Positions 15,879 to 24,599 of a stretch of 64,000 bases of DNA are shown here, piece by piece. Below the pieces are notes generated by a model, which had not been told where the DNA came from, did no database searches, and saw nothing but the letters and a program-made list of their open reading frames with translations. Source of the stretch: an uncultured Desulfobulbus sp. GTDB lineage: Bacteria > Desulfobacterota > Desulfobulbia > Desulfobulbales > Desulfobulbaceae. The DNA lies in contig NZ_OY760916.1 in assembly GCF_963664075.1 (NCBI RefSeq), positions 1,862,001 through 1,926,000 on the forward strand, read 5' to 3'. The position numbers and the translations under genes are program-made. The stretch's first letter is position 1. Each line of letters begins with the position of its first letter.

Positions 15879-17630
15879 ATGCCACATCCTCTTTATATTT
15901 TATCTCCCCAACTGAATACTCCGGAAACGAAACGATTTGGTGACCAAACAGCTCATCATTTTCGTTTGCCTCCGCAGCTCGGTGAGATCCTATATGTTCG
16001 TGGTATCGATACCCTTGAACGGGTTGATCAATTTCTCAACCCACAATTAACGATGCTCCCGTCACCTGATTCCATGAAAGGAATTAAGGCCGCTGTAGGT
16101 ATCCTTCTTGAAGCCTACAAAAAAAATCTGCCTCTCCTCATTCACGGTGACTATGATGTGGACGGCATTACCTCAACCACCTTACTGACAGCGTTTTTTC
16201 GCGAGGTTGGCATTTCGACCTGCTATGTCATCCCTAATCGACTCGAAGAGCGGTATGGGCTTTCCAGGCATTCGATCAGACGACTGATCAATCAGCTTGA
16301 CAGTCCCGCAAGGGGAGGGGTGTTGATCACTGTTGATTGTGGAATTACAGCCATTGATGAGGTCGAATATGCGCGTCAGCAAGGACTTGAGGTCATAATT
16401 ACCGATCACCATGAGCCTCAATCTCAATTGCCTCAAGCTGGTGCGATTATCAATCCTAAACAGGCTGACTGTCTTTTCCCATTTTCTCAGCTTGCAGGGG
16501 TTGGAGTAGCCTTTTATCTGGTTATGGCACTGCGTAAGGCATTTAGAGAACATGGGATTTTCGACGGCACTCAGCTCAACTTGAAAAAATACCTTGATCT
16601 TGTGGCCTTGGGGACGGTTGCTGATGTGGTGCCTTTGGTCGGGGTGAATCGTATTTTGGTGCGGGCTGGGCTTGAGGTTTTATCTGAAAAACACCGACCT
16701 GGAGTCCATGCACTGTGTGAACGTTGTGGCATTGCCGATCGAGAAATATTAGCCGAAGATATCTCATACCGGCTGGCTCCTCGTATTAATGCCTCAGGCC
16801 GGCTGGGAGAGCCTGAAATTGGGGTTAAATTGCTGCTTGCTCAAACTTCGCAGACCGCTCAAGGCCCGGCAGACGCCCTCGATCAGTTCAATGTTGAGCG
16901 TAAAACCCTGGAACTCGATGCCCTGGAGGCAATTGAAAAACAGTGCAGCGAGCTGATTGCAGCGGGTAGGGAAGGACTGGCAATTTATCAGGAAGGGTGC
17001 CATCCCGGTGTTCTGGGAATTGTTGCATCCCGCATAGCTGAACGGTACGGCCGACCAGTCATTATCTTCACCGACGAGCAGGTTGGGCCCGACTCCACAA
17101 GCCTCAAAGGTTCTGGACGATCAGTTGCAGGAATCCATCTCTTTGATTTGCTGGAACAGTGCAAGGAATTTATCTCGCAGTATGGCGGACATGCAATGGC
17201 TATTGGGTTGACCATCGAGCAGGCAAACATCGAAAGATTTGCGAAACTTTTTAATTCGCAGGTCTGTGCTTGTGGCGAACCACTTGGACAGGGCAGGGGA
17301 ATTGAAATTGACTACCACTTCACCGAAAAAAAGGCGCTGACTAAGAATTTCGCACGTGCCCTGCATCGACTCCAACCCTTTGGTGAAGGAAATCCCGAAC
17401 CGAGCTTTTTGCTCTCCCGTGAACGGCTGATGCATCCAAAGCGCAGTAATGGGCATTTACGTTTTCGCGTTCAGGCAAACGGTTATGTTTTCCCTGGAAT
17501 CGGGTTTCATCTGGCTGAGAACGGTCATAATTACAAGAGTCCCCATGACCTGGTCTTTCACTTGAAACGATCCTGGTTCCGGGGGATAGAGCAAGATCAG
17601 GTCCAGGCAACCCATGTGTTACTGCCTTAA
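15879..17630 (+). CDS. recJ: Single-stranded-DNA 5'-3' exonuclease RecJ
   Basis: 583 residues. RecJ degrades single-stranded DNA in recombination and mismatch repair. The DHH phosphoesterase motifs are present: IHGDYDVDGITSTTLL, ITVDCGITA and VIITDHHEP, followed by the DHHA1 domain with SGRSVAGIHLFDLL and QYGGHAMAIG, and a C-terminal OB-type domain (PFGEGNPEPSFLL onward). The ribosome site ahead of the ATG is weak. It lies 95 bases after miaA on the same strand. Confidence 0.93.
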   Translation: MPHPLYILSPQLNTPETKRFGDQTAHHFRLPPQLGEILYVRGIDTLERVDQFLNPQLTMLPSPDSMKGIKAAVGILLEAYKKNLPLLIHGDYDVDGITSTTLLTAFFREVGISTCYVIPNRLEERYGLSRHSIRRLINQLDSPARGGVLITVDCGITAIDEVEYARQQGLEVIITDHHEPQSQLPQAGAIINPKQADCLFPFSQLAGVGVAFYLVMALRKAFREHGIFDGTQLNLKKYLDLVALGTVADVVPLVGVNRILVRAGLEVLSEKHRPGVHALCERCGIADREILAEDISYRLAPRINASGRLGEPEIGVKLLLAQTSQTAQGPADALDQFNVERKTLELDALEAIEKQCSELIAAGREGLAIYQEGCHPGVLGIVASRIAERYGRPVIIFTDEQVGPDSTSLKGSGRSVAGIHLFDLLEQCKEFISQYGGHAMAIGLTIEQANIERFAKLFNSQVCACGEPLGQGRGIEIDYHFTEKKALTKNFARALHRLQPFGEGNPEPSFLLSRERLMHPKRSNGHLRFRVQANGYVFPGIGFHLAENGHNYKSPHDLVFHLKRSWFRGIEQDQVQATHVLLP

Positions 17631-17790
17631 ATTCATTACACTATCTAAAATTTAACATAATATATATTATGCGACATTTGCTTTTTCACAAAACGAGCGA
17701 CTTGCGGCCAGCATTCGTTTTTTCCTTTCTTCCGTCGCATGCGGCTTTTCAAGCTTTTCCTATATCCCTCAACCCCACAGAGACAATGCC

Positions 17791-19233
17791 ATGAATCGTG
17801 AGATCTATCAGGAACCTTTGGTATCCCGTTACACCAGCCGTGCTATGCAGGAACTGTTTTCCGAACGGTTTAAATTTACCCAGTGGCGCAAATGCTGGGT
17901 TGCCCTGGCTGAGGCCCAGCACGAATTGGGACTTGGTGCGGTGACAGCTGAAATGGTCGCTGAGCTGAAAGCCAACATCGACAATATCGATTTTGATGTG
18001 GCCACCGCCAAAGAACGTGAGATCCGTCATGATGTCATGGCCCATGTTTTCGCCTATGGACAGTGTTGTCCGCTTGCCGAGCCGATTATCCATCTGGGTG
18101 CAACCTCGCAGTTTGTAGTCTGCAACACGGATTTATTTGTCCAAAAACAGGCGCTGCAGCTGGTCAAGTCCGCTTTGATTCAGGTTATTGCCAATCTGGA
18201 AAAATTCTGTCGCACTCACAAGGATTTAGCCACCCTGGGCTACACCCATTATCAGCCTGCACAGCCTACCACTGTCGGAAAGCGTAACACCCTGTATCTA
18301 CAAGATTTATTAATGGATCTTGATTATGTAGAATCACTTGAAAAACAACTCAAGGCCCGAGGTGCTAAGGGCACTGTCGGCACCCAGGCGACCTTTATCG
18401 AGCTTTTTAATGGAGATCATGAAAAAGTGCGTGAGCTTGATCGCCGTGTTGCCGAAAAACTTGGGTTTGACCAGGTATTTGCCGTCACCGGGCAGACCTA
18501 CCCCCGCAAACTCGATATGAAAACCTCGGAAACCCTGGCCGGTATTGGCGAGTCAGCACACAAGTTTGCGGTTGATCTTCGCTTGCTGTCAAATCTCAAA
18601 GTCCAGGAAGAGCCCTTTGCCAGTAAACAGGTGGGCAGCTCCGCCATGGCCTATAAGCGCAATCCCATGCGGAGTGAGCGGATGACAGGTCTTGCCCGTA
18701 AATTGATGGGACTGCCGGTCAATTTTGGGGCCACTGCGGCAAACCAGTGGTTTGAACGGACATTGGATGATTCGGCTATTCGTCGTATGGATATGGCTCA
18801 GGCATTTTTGCTCACAGATGCGGTCTTAAAGCTGTATATCAATATAACAAGTGATATGGTTGTTTATCCGAAACAAATTGAAAAGCACCTCCGTGAAGAA
18901 CTGCCCTTTATGGCTACTGAAAAAATACTCATGGCCTGTGTCGAGCGTGGCAAAAGCCGCCAGGAGATGCATGAGGTTATTCGCGAGCATTCCGTTGCCG
19001 CAGGTTTTGACGTAAAAATGAAAGGCTTGACCAATAACCTCCTCGAGCGCTTGTCTGCAGATGACCGCGTCCCTTTTGAAACCAAAGAACTCGAAGAGCT
19101 CATTGGCGATTACCAGCAATTTACTGGACGTGCCGGAATGCAGACCACGGAGTATCTGGATGAGCATGTGGTTCCGGTTTTGGAAAAATATCAGGGATTG
19201 TTGGGGAATGTTGATGCCACCATTTCTGTTTGA
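17791..19233 (+). CDS. purB: Adenylosuccinate lyase
   Basis: 480 residues. PurB acts twice in purine synthesis, splitting SAICAR and adenylosuccinate to release fumarate. Fumarase/aspartase superfamily signatures are visible: ATSQFVVCNTD, YTHYQPAQPTTVGKR and the active loop GSSAMAYKRNPMRSERM. The 160-base spacer before it is AT-rich with an AATATATATT palindrome typical of a promoter region. Other purine genes in the window (purC, purDE) are separate. Confidence 0.95.
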   Translation: MNREIYQEPLVSRYTSRAMQELFSERFKFTQWRKCWVALAEAQHELGLGAVTAEMVAELKANIDNIDFDVATAKEREIRHDVMAHVFAYGQCCPLAEPIIHLGATSQFVVCNTDLFVQKQALQLVKSALIQVIANLEKFCRTHKDLATLGYTHYQPAQPTTVGKRNTLYLQDLLMDLDYVESLEKQLKARGAKGTVGTQATFIELFNGDHEKVRELDRRVAEKLGFDQVFAVTGQTYPRKLDMKTSETLAGIGESAHKFAVDLRLLSNLKVQEEPFASKQVGSSAMAYKRNPMRSERMTGLARKLMGLPVNFGATAANQWFERTLDDSAIRRMDMAQAFLLTDAVLKLYINITSDMVVYPKQIEKHLREELPFMATEKILMACVERGKSRQEMHEVIREHSVAAGFDVKMKGLTNNLLERLSADDRVPFETKELEELIGDYQQFTGRAGMQTTEYLDEHVVPVLEKYQGLLGNVDATISV

Positions 19234-19264
19234 TCTCGGTTTACCCAGAAGGATCTAAACGAGC

Positions 19265-19519
19265 ATGGCTGCTGTCGTTGAATGTTATCTGCTGATTCGT
19301 CCTGAAAAAATCAGCTGGCTTCGTTTTATTTTTGAAGGATACGATGGACTGGCCATTGTCTCAACTCTTGCCGCAAAACAGGGTTTGGTGCGTATCCAGA
19401 CCCTGGATTGCCGCTTTGCCGAAACAATGCGCTTGGTGGAAGCCCTTGCGCCCACTCTGACCCCCTACCCTTCACGGTGCCTGGAAACAGTACCATCGAC
19501 CTCAGGAAATTATGAGTAA
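19265..19519 (+). CDS. DUF4911-family small protein
   Basis: 84 residues, start supported by AAGGA ahead. The sequence (ECYLLIRPEKISWLRFIFEGYDGLA, then a QTLDCRFAETMRLV segment) fits the small DUF4911 family, which in Desulfobacterota is commonly found beside miaB. Its stop overlaps the miaB start by eight bases, so the two are translationally coupled. The function is unknown; a role linked to tRNA modification or to amino-acid-like ligand binding can only be guessed. Confidence 0.7.
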   Translation: MAAVVECYLLIRPEKISWLRFIFEGYDGLAIVSTLAAKQGLVRIQTLDCRFAETMRLVEALAPTLTPYPSRCLETVPSTSGNYE

Positions 19520-20858
19520 AAGCCTCTACATTAAAACCTTTGGCTGCCAGATGAATGAACGCGATTCTGAGATCATCGAGCAGCTGCTTGCCCAGGAAGG
19601 GTATAGTCCTACCAGTGAACCTGAGGGAGCGGATCTGATTCTCATCAATACCTGTTCCATTCGGGAAAAGGCAGAGCAAAAAGTTTTCAGTTTACTGGGG
19701 CAACTGCGCGATGAGAAAAAACGTAATCCTGAGTTGCTCCTAGGGGTGACTGGCTGCGTTGCTCAACAAGAGGGTGAGCATATTCGCGAGCGGATGCCCC
19801 ATGTTGATATGATTGTCGGGACCCAGCAGATATATCAACTACCGGATATGGTTGGACGGCTTGCCCAAAAACAGACCAGCAGAGAAATTGCGACAAATCT
19901 TGATGCGGCTTTTGAAATTCCTCCCTTTCAAAGACTCCTGGAAAACGTATCCCCCTCCCCTGCTCCCCAGGCATTTAAACGTTTTGTCACCATAATGCAG
20001 GGGTGTAACAACTTTTGCGCCTACTGCGTGGTCCCAGGAACCCGTGGCCGTGAGATCAGTCGTCCGGTTGCCGATATTCTTGAAGAGGTGGAAATTCTTG
20101 CTCGCCAGGGAGTGCGTGAAATTACTCTTTTGGGGCAAAACGTGAACTCCTATGGGCAGACTAACGCTGTTGCCCAACAAGCTGTTGGCTTTCCCGAACT
20201 TCTTCGCAAGGTGGCTGCAGTTGAAGGGATTCAGCGGCTTCGCTTTACAACTTCGCATCCAAAAGATCTCACCGATGATCTGATGCGTTGCTTTGCCGAG
20301 CTTGATAATCTTTGTCCACATTTTCATCTACCGGTGCAGGCCGGTTCAAACGCTGTTCTTAAGCGGATGAACAGAAAATATACCGTTGAGCAGTATCTTG
20401 AAAAAGTGGATGGGCTGCGCTCCTACTGTCCTGAAATTGCTCTGGCAACAGATATTATCGTCGGCTTTCCCGGAGAGACCGACGCCGATTTTGAGGCCAC
20501 TATGGACCTGCTCAATCAGGTCCGTTACCACAGTTCCTTTTCCTTTAAGTATTCAGACCGGCCCCATACCCGCTCTGCCGAATTTTCAGATAAGGTTCCT
20601 GAAGAGATCAAATCTCAACGGTTGGCGATCTTTCAAAAACGGCAAGATGAAATATCTTTAGAGCGTAATTCTGAGCTTTTGGATACCACACTTGAGGTTA
20701 TGGTTGAGCTCTGTTCGGAGTTCTCAATCAAAGCTCGGACCGGGGGCAATCATGTGGTTCACATCAATGAACCGCTGACAGGAATCAACCCAGGCGATCT
20801 GGTTCAGGCTCGGATTATTCATGCAGGCAACCATTCCCTTCGGGCTGTGCTTGCATAA
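19512..20858 (+). CDS. miaB: tRNA-2-methylthio-N6-dimethylallyladenosine synthase
   Basis: 448 residues. MiaB methylthiolates i6A37 in tRNA, following MiaA. Domains in order: UPF0004 N-terminal domain with the three auxiliary-cluster cysteines (TFGCQMN, NTCSIR, TGCVAQQ), radical SAM domain with CNNFCAYCVVPGTRGRE, and a C-terminal TRAM domain from about residue 378. Overlaps the DUF4911 gene by eight bases. Confidence 0.95.
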   Translation: MSKSLYIKTFGCQMNERDSEIIEQLLAQEGYSPTSEPEGADLILINTCSIREKAEQKVFSLLGQLRDEKKRNPELLLGVTGCVAQQEGEHIRERMPHVDMIVGTQQIYQLPDMVGRLAQKQTSREIATNLDAAFEIPPFQRLLENVSPSPAPQAFKRFVTIMQGCNNFCAYCVVPGTRGREISRPVADILEEVEILARQGVREITLLGQNVNSYGQTNAVAQQAVGFPELLRKVAAVEGIQRLRFTTSHPKDLTDDLMRCFAELDNLCPHFHLPVQAGSNAVLKRMNRKYTVEQYLEKVDGLRSYCPEIALATDIIVGFPGETDADFEATMDLLNQVRYHSSFSFKYSDRPHTRSAEFSDKVPEEIKSQRLAIFQKRQDEISLERNSELLDTTLEVMVELCSEFSIKARTGGNHVVHINEPLTGINPGDLVQARIIHAGNHSLRAVLA

Positions 20859-21007
20859 TGGTGTTCCGGCATCCACTGCCATGTAACTGCACTTTAAAAC
20901 CTTACAGGTCAGTTTAAGAAGCGATGCTTACCTTGCTGTAATAACGTTTTTTATTTAGAGTTACTCCTGGTAAGTTCTTTGTTCAATTTGTTTAATGAGA
21001 AACGATC

Positions 21008-21664
21008 ATGATAGATTTCCACACCCATACTTTTTTTAGTGATGGCGCTCTTGTTCCTTCCGAGCATGTTCGTCGGGTTGAACAGATGGGCTACGAGGCA
21101 ATCGCCATCACGGATCATGCTGATTCCTCTAATATTGGCATCCTCATTCCCAATCTTATTCGAGTTGCCAAGGAACTCAATGCAGTAAACACCACCCAGC
21201 TCGTCGTTGGAGTCGAGCTGACCCATGTACCACCACCACTGATCGGGCCGTTAACCAGAGAGTGTCGTCAGTTAGGTGCTCAGTTGGTCGTAGTTCATGG
21301 TGAAACACCTGTCGAGCCGGTCCTGCCCGGAACCAACCGCGCTGCCCTGGAAGCAGGGGTTGACCTGCTTGCCCATCCAGGCTTTATTACCCAAGAGGAA
21401 GCTGCGCTCGCCGCGCAAAAAGGTATCCTCCTTGAGCTTTCCGGGCGTAAAGGTCACAGTTTAACCAATGGTCATGTTGCGCAGATGGCACGTCAAACAG
21501 GTGCATTGCTGGCTATCAACGCTGATGCCCATGAACCAGGTGATTTTCTCTCAGCTGAGATGGCCGAAAAAGTTGGCTTGGGAGCTGGTCTTTCAGGCGA
21601 TGAATATATGCAAATTCGTCGGAATATGAGTGAGTTGCTTAGAAAACTTCCATCGCTTTCTTAA
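21008..21664 (+). CDS. PHP-domain phosphoesterase (histidinol-phosphatase-like)
   Basis: 218 residues. The PHP metal motifs are clear: DFHTHTFFSDG at the N-terminus, ITDHAD near residue 37, VGVELTH, VVHGE and LAHPG, and a C-terminal INADAH. PHP enzymes hydrolyse phosphoesters with two or three metals; members of this size are annotated as histidinol-phosphatase-like, but the real substrate is not established here. It begins a short plus-strand run with the S4 protein and the PEP-synthase-like and phosphatase genes. Confidence 0.8.
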   Translation: MIDFHTHTFFSDGALVPSEHVRRVEQMGYEAIAITDHADSSNIGILIPNLIRVAKELNAVNTTQLVVGVELTHVPPPLIGPLTRECRQLGAQLVVVHGETPVEPVLPGTNRAALEAGVDLLAHPGFITQEEAALAAQKGILLELSGRKGHSLTNGHVAQMARQTGALLAINADAHEPGDFLSAEMAEKVGLGAGLSGDEYMQIRRNMSELLRKLPSLS

Positions 21665-21709
21665 CAGAATATTTGCCTGCGAGCTAATACGTTCTAAGGA
21701 GCATAGGCT

Positions 21710-21931
21710 TTGCCACAAGAACTTTGTGTGACCATCAATACACCGTATATTGAACTTGATAAACTCCTCAAAAGGGAGAATTTTTGCGCCAGTGGCGGAG
21801 AAGCTCGCTTTGTTATCAGTGAGGGGATGGTTCTGGTTAACGATCAGATTGAACTGCGTAAACGAAAAAAAATTTACCCTGGCGACCTGGTATCTTTTCA
21901 AGGAGAAAGCCTGCGGGTCGTTGCGCGATGA
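21710..21931 (+). CDS. Small S4-domain RNA-binding protein
   Basis: 73 residues consisting of one S4 domain: IELDKLLKRENFCASGGEARFVISEGMVLVN and KRKKIYPGDLVSFQG. Proteins of this YbcJ-like kind bind structured RNA or ribosomes. The start is TTG, chosen because AAGGAG stands nine bases upstream. It is 45 bases after the PHP gene and about 90 before the 848-residue protein, so probably part of the same transcript. Confidence 0.75.
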   Translation: MPQELCVTINTPYIELDKLLKRENFCASGGEARFVISEGMVLVNDQIELRKRKKIYPGDLVSFQGESLRVVAR

Positions 21932-22022
21932 ATACATTCTGCCAGAAACATCACAGGAGGCATTTTTATTCAGCATTCGGTTGAAAGATTGTAGCCCTTA
22001 ATTCTGCACAGGAGCGTCACCT

Positions 22023-24569
22023 ATGGCTGTCCCGGTACAAGCCCTACTCAAACACTGGTCCTATCGTTTGTTTGCTCCTGATAAGATGCTGCAACACTCC
22101 TACGATGCCTTTCGTCGCCTGCTTGAACAAGACAGCACGGCCCATACCCTCATGGCAGAATTTGAGGAACTCTTTCATAACGACCGTTATGAGGATCTTG
22201 CCCGGGTTGGGGAACGCTATCAACACTTCAGTCAGGCTGTTTTGGCCATGGTTGAAAGTCTTGAGCAGATGAACCCCACCGAGGCCAATTCCCTGCGCCA
22301 GTACTTCACTAAATTCGATTTCTACATCCGTTTCCTTCTCGCACCACCAGAGCAATTTACCATCCCCCCCTATGTTGTTTCACTCGATGAGCAGCAGAGC
22401 GATGCCGTCCTGGGAAACAAGGGCTACAATCTGGTCCAGCTCAAAGAACATGGATTGGCTGTGCCCGATGGCTTTGTCATCACCACCACCGCTTATTTTG
22501 CTCTGATCGAAAAAAATAATCTTCGAGTTCCAATCAATTCTCTCCTTGCTCAGCTGGACCCTCTTGATCATGAAGGGTGTGTTCGGATATCAGCTGAAAT
22601 TCAGGCTCTCATCCTTAAAGCCCACCTCCCTTTAGAGGTTACACGAGAACTTGAAGAGTTCACTGTATCCTGCAAATGTAACGATAATTTTAGCACTCGC
22701 TTAGCTGTGCGCTCATCGGCTGAGAGAGAAGATGGCACCTACTCCTTTGCAGGCCAGTATGAGTCTATTTTAGGTGTAGTACCCGATGAGCTTCCCCAAG
22801 CCTACCTCAAGGTTATTGCATCTAAATATTCTGTCCAGGCACTTTTGTACCGTATTCATCTTGGATTTATGGATGAAGAAACACCGCTTGCTGTCGTCGT
22901 GCAAAACATGGTGGAAGCTGCCATAAGTGGGGTTATTTATACACAGTTGCCCTACGGTGATGCGAGTGATCAGTACCTGCTTATTGAATGTATCCATGGC
23001 CTGGGCGATCTTTTAGTCAGTGGGCAGGAGATTCCTGAAACCTACCTTGTCCATCGCACCAGCTTTGACATTCAGCTGACCAGCCCTTCATCCCAAAAAG
23101 AGCGACTGGTCAGTACCAGAAATGGAGTTCAGCGTCAGCCACTTGAAAAAAAAACACAACAGAGCCCCATGCTCAGCCAAGAGCAGGTTGTTGAGCTTGC
23201 TCGGAAGGCACTTCGTATTGAAAAACATTTTGCCGGAGTGATGCAGGATATCGAATGGTCAATCGATGATCAGGGACAAGTGCTGTTTCTGCAAAGCCGA
23301 CCTCTCAGTGCTTCCGCTGGCCAGGCCCTCGATTTATGCCAGGCGCAACCCGCAATGGAGATTGAGGGTGAAATTGTTTTTGCCGGTGGCGTCTGCGCCT
23401 CAAGAGGTGCTGTTGCTGGCCCTGTGTCCCATTTTCTGAACCAGGGCAGTTCGAATCTTCCTCTGGAAGCATCCATTTTCCTTGTGAAAGAAACGCCCCC
23501 TTCCCTTGTTGCAATTACCGAACGGGCTCTGGGGATCATTGCGGAAAAAGGGGCTATAGCTGGCCATTTTTCCACGGTCTGTCGTGAAAAAGGCATTCCT
23601 CTCCTAGTGCATGCCGAAAGAGCCAGTACCCATTTGCGAGAAGGCCAGACGGTGACCCTGGACGCCAGTCACTGTAAGATATTTTCTGGTAATATCAGTG
23701 GACAATTCGAAAGCCTCTCTCACCTTAACGGCCAAAAACAGCAGAGTTACCACAAACGTATTGGGGCTATTCTTCGTTTTATTACCCCTCTGCAGCTCAC
23801 CGATCCTCGAGCTGAGAGTTTCAGCCCGCAAGGTTGCCGTTCCATGCATGATATCATCCGTTTTTCCCATGAACGTTCCCTTTCCTCCATGTTTTTTTTG
23901 GGGGATATGATTTCAGGGAAATCCCAACGGGCCAAAAAAATTCGCACAGAGCTCCCTATTGACCTCTATGTGCTTGACTTGCGTTCCGGGAAAAAGAATA
24001 CCGAATCAGCTTCACTCCCCGTGGCGGATTTTCAATCTCATGCTCTTTCTGCTCTCTGGGGAGGCTTGACCCATCCCTCTATTGATTGGGAATCTCACCA
24101 GCATTTTGATTGGAAAAGTTTTGACGATGTTGTCCTTGCCGGCGGCATGGCCTCGACCGAGAGTGGTGATTTGGCCTCCTACGCCATAGTTGGTCAGGGA
24201 TATTTGAATGTCAACATGCGATTTGGCTACCATTTCACGCTTATAGACGCCATCTGCGGTGCGGATTCCAGGTTGAATTATGCACAGATCAGATTTGCTG
24301 GCGGAGGTGGGGAATATGCAGGACGTCATCTTCGTATTCAGTTTCTTGAAGCCGTCTTGCAGCACTATGGGTTTGTGACGACAGCCACGGGGGATCTGAT
24401 CGATGGCCGTCTGGTTGAGCGAAGCCAAGAGGAAATATATCAGTTGTTAGACAACCTGGGAAAACTCCTTGGGGCCACAAAGCTTATGGACCTGGTCCTT
24501 CGAGAGGAGTCCCAGGTGCCGAAGTTGGTCTCACAATTTTTAAGCGGTATCTACTCGTTTACCCACTAA
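22023..24569 (+). CDS. PEP-synthase-like protein with novel C-terminal domain
   Basis: 848 residues. After a helical N-terminal part (1-130) comes a PPDK/PEP-synthase ATP-grasp domain (about 135-440): GNKGYNLVQLKEHGLAVPDG, VRSSAEREDGTYSFAGQYES and IEWSIDDQGQVLFLQSRPL. The swivelling phosphohistidine domain follows (about 450-560), with GAIAGHFSTVCREKGIP and His515. The C-terminal PEP/pyruvate-binding barrel of true PEP synthase is missing. Instead there are about 270 residues of unknown type (CRSMHDIIRFSHERSL, NVNMRFGYHFTLIDAI, RFAGGGGEYAG). So it can probably use ATP to phosphorylate a histidine and pass the phosphate to something other than pyruvate (inference). It ends 30 bases before the phosphatase-YkgJ gene. 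Confidence 0.8.
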   Translation: MAVPVQALLKHWSYRLFAPDKMLQHSYDAFRRLLEQDSTAHTLMAEFEELFHNDRYEDLARVGERYQHFSQAVLAMVESLEQMNPTEANSLRQYFTKFDFYIRFLLAPPEQFTIPPYVVSLDEQQSDAVLGNKGYNLVQLKEHGLAVPDGFVITTTAYFALIEKNNLRVPINSLLAQLDPLDHEGCVRISAEIQALILKAHLPLEVTRELEEFTVSCKCNDNFSTRLAVRSSAEREDGTYSFAGQYESILGVVPDELPQAYLKVIASKYSVQALLYRIHLGFMDEETPLAVVVQNMVEAAISGVIYTQLPYGDASDQYLLIECIHGLGDLLVSGQEIPETYLVHRTSFDIQLTSPSSQKERLVSTRNGVQRQPLEKKTQQSPMLSQEQVVELARKALRIEKHFAGVMQDIEWSIDDQGQVLFLQSRPLSASAGQALDLCQAQPAMEIEGEIVFAGGVCASRGAVAGPVSHFLNQGSSNLPLEASIFLVKETPPSLVAITERALGIIAEKGAIAGHFSTVCREKGIPLLVHAERASTHLREGQTVTLDASHCKIFSGNISGQFESLSHLNGQKQQSYHKRIGAILRFITPLQLTDPRAESFSPQGCRSMHDIIRFSHERSLSSMFFLGDMISGKSQRAKKIRTELPIDLYVLDLRSGKKNTESASLPVADFQSHALSALWGGLTHPSIDWESHQHFDWKSFDDVVLAGGMASTESGDLASYAIVGQGYLNVNMRFGYHFTLIDAICGADSRLNYAQIRFAGGGGEYAGRHLRIQFLEAVLQHYGFVTTATGDLIDGRLVERSQEEIYQLLDNLGKLLGATKLMDLVLREESQVPKLVSQFLSGIYSFTH

Positions 24570-24599
24570 CGTAACAGGCGATTACAGCAAAGGAAAATC

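Noticed and set aside
17650..17680. AT-rich AATATATATT palindrome before purB as an operator
   Set aside because: Too low in complexity to separate from a simple AT-rich promoter region.
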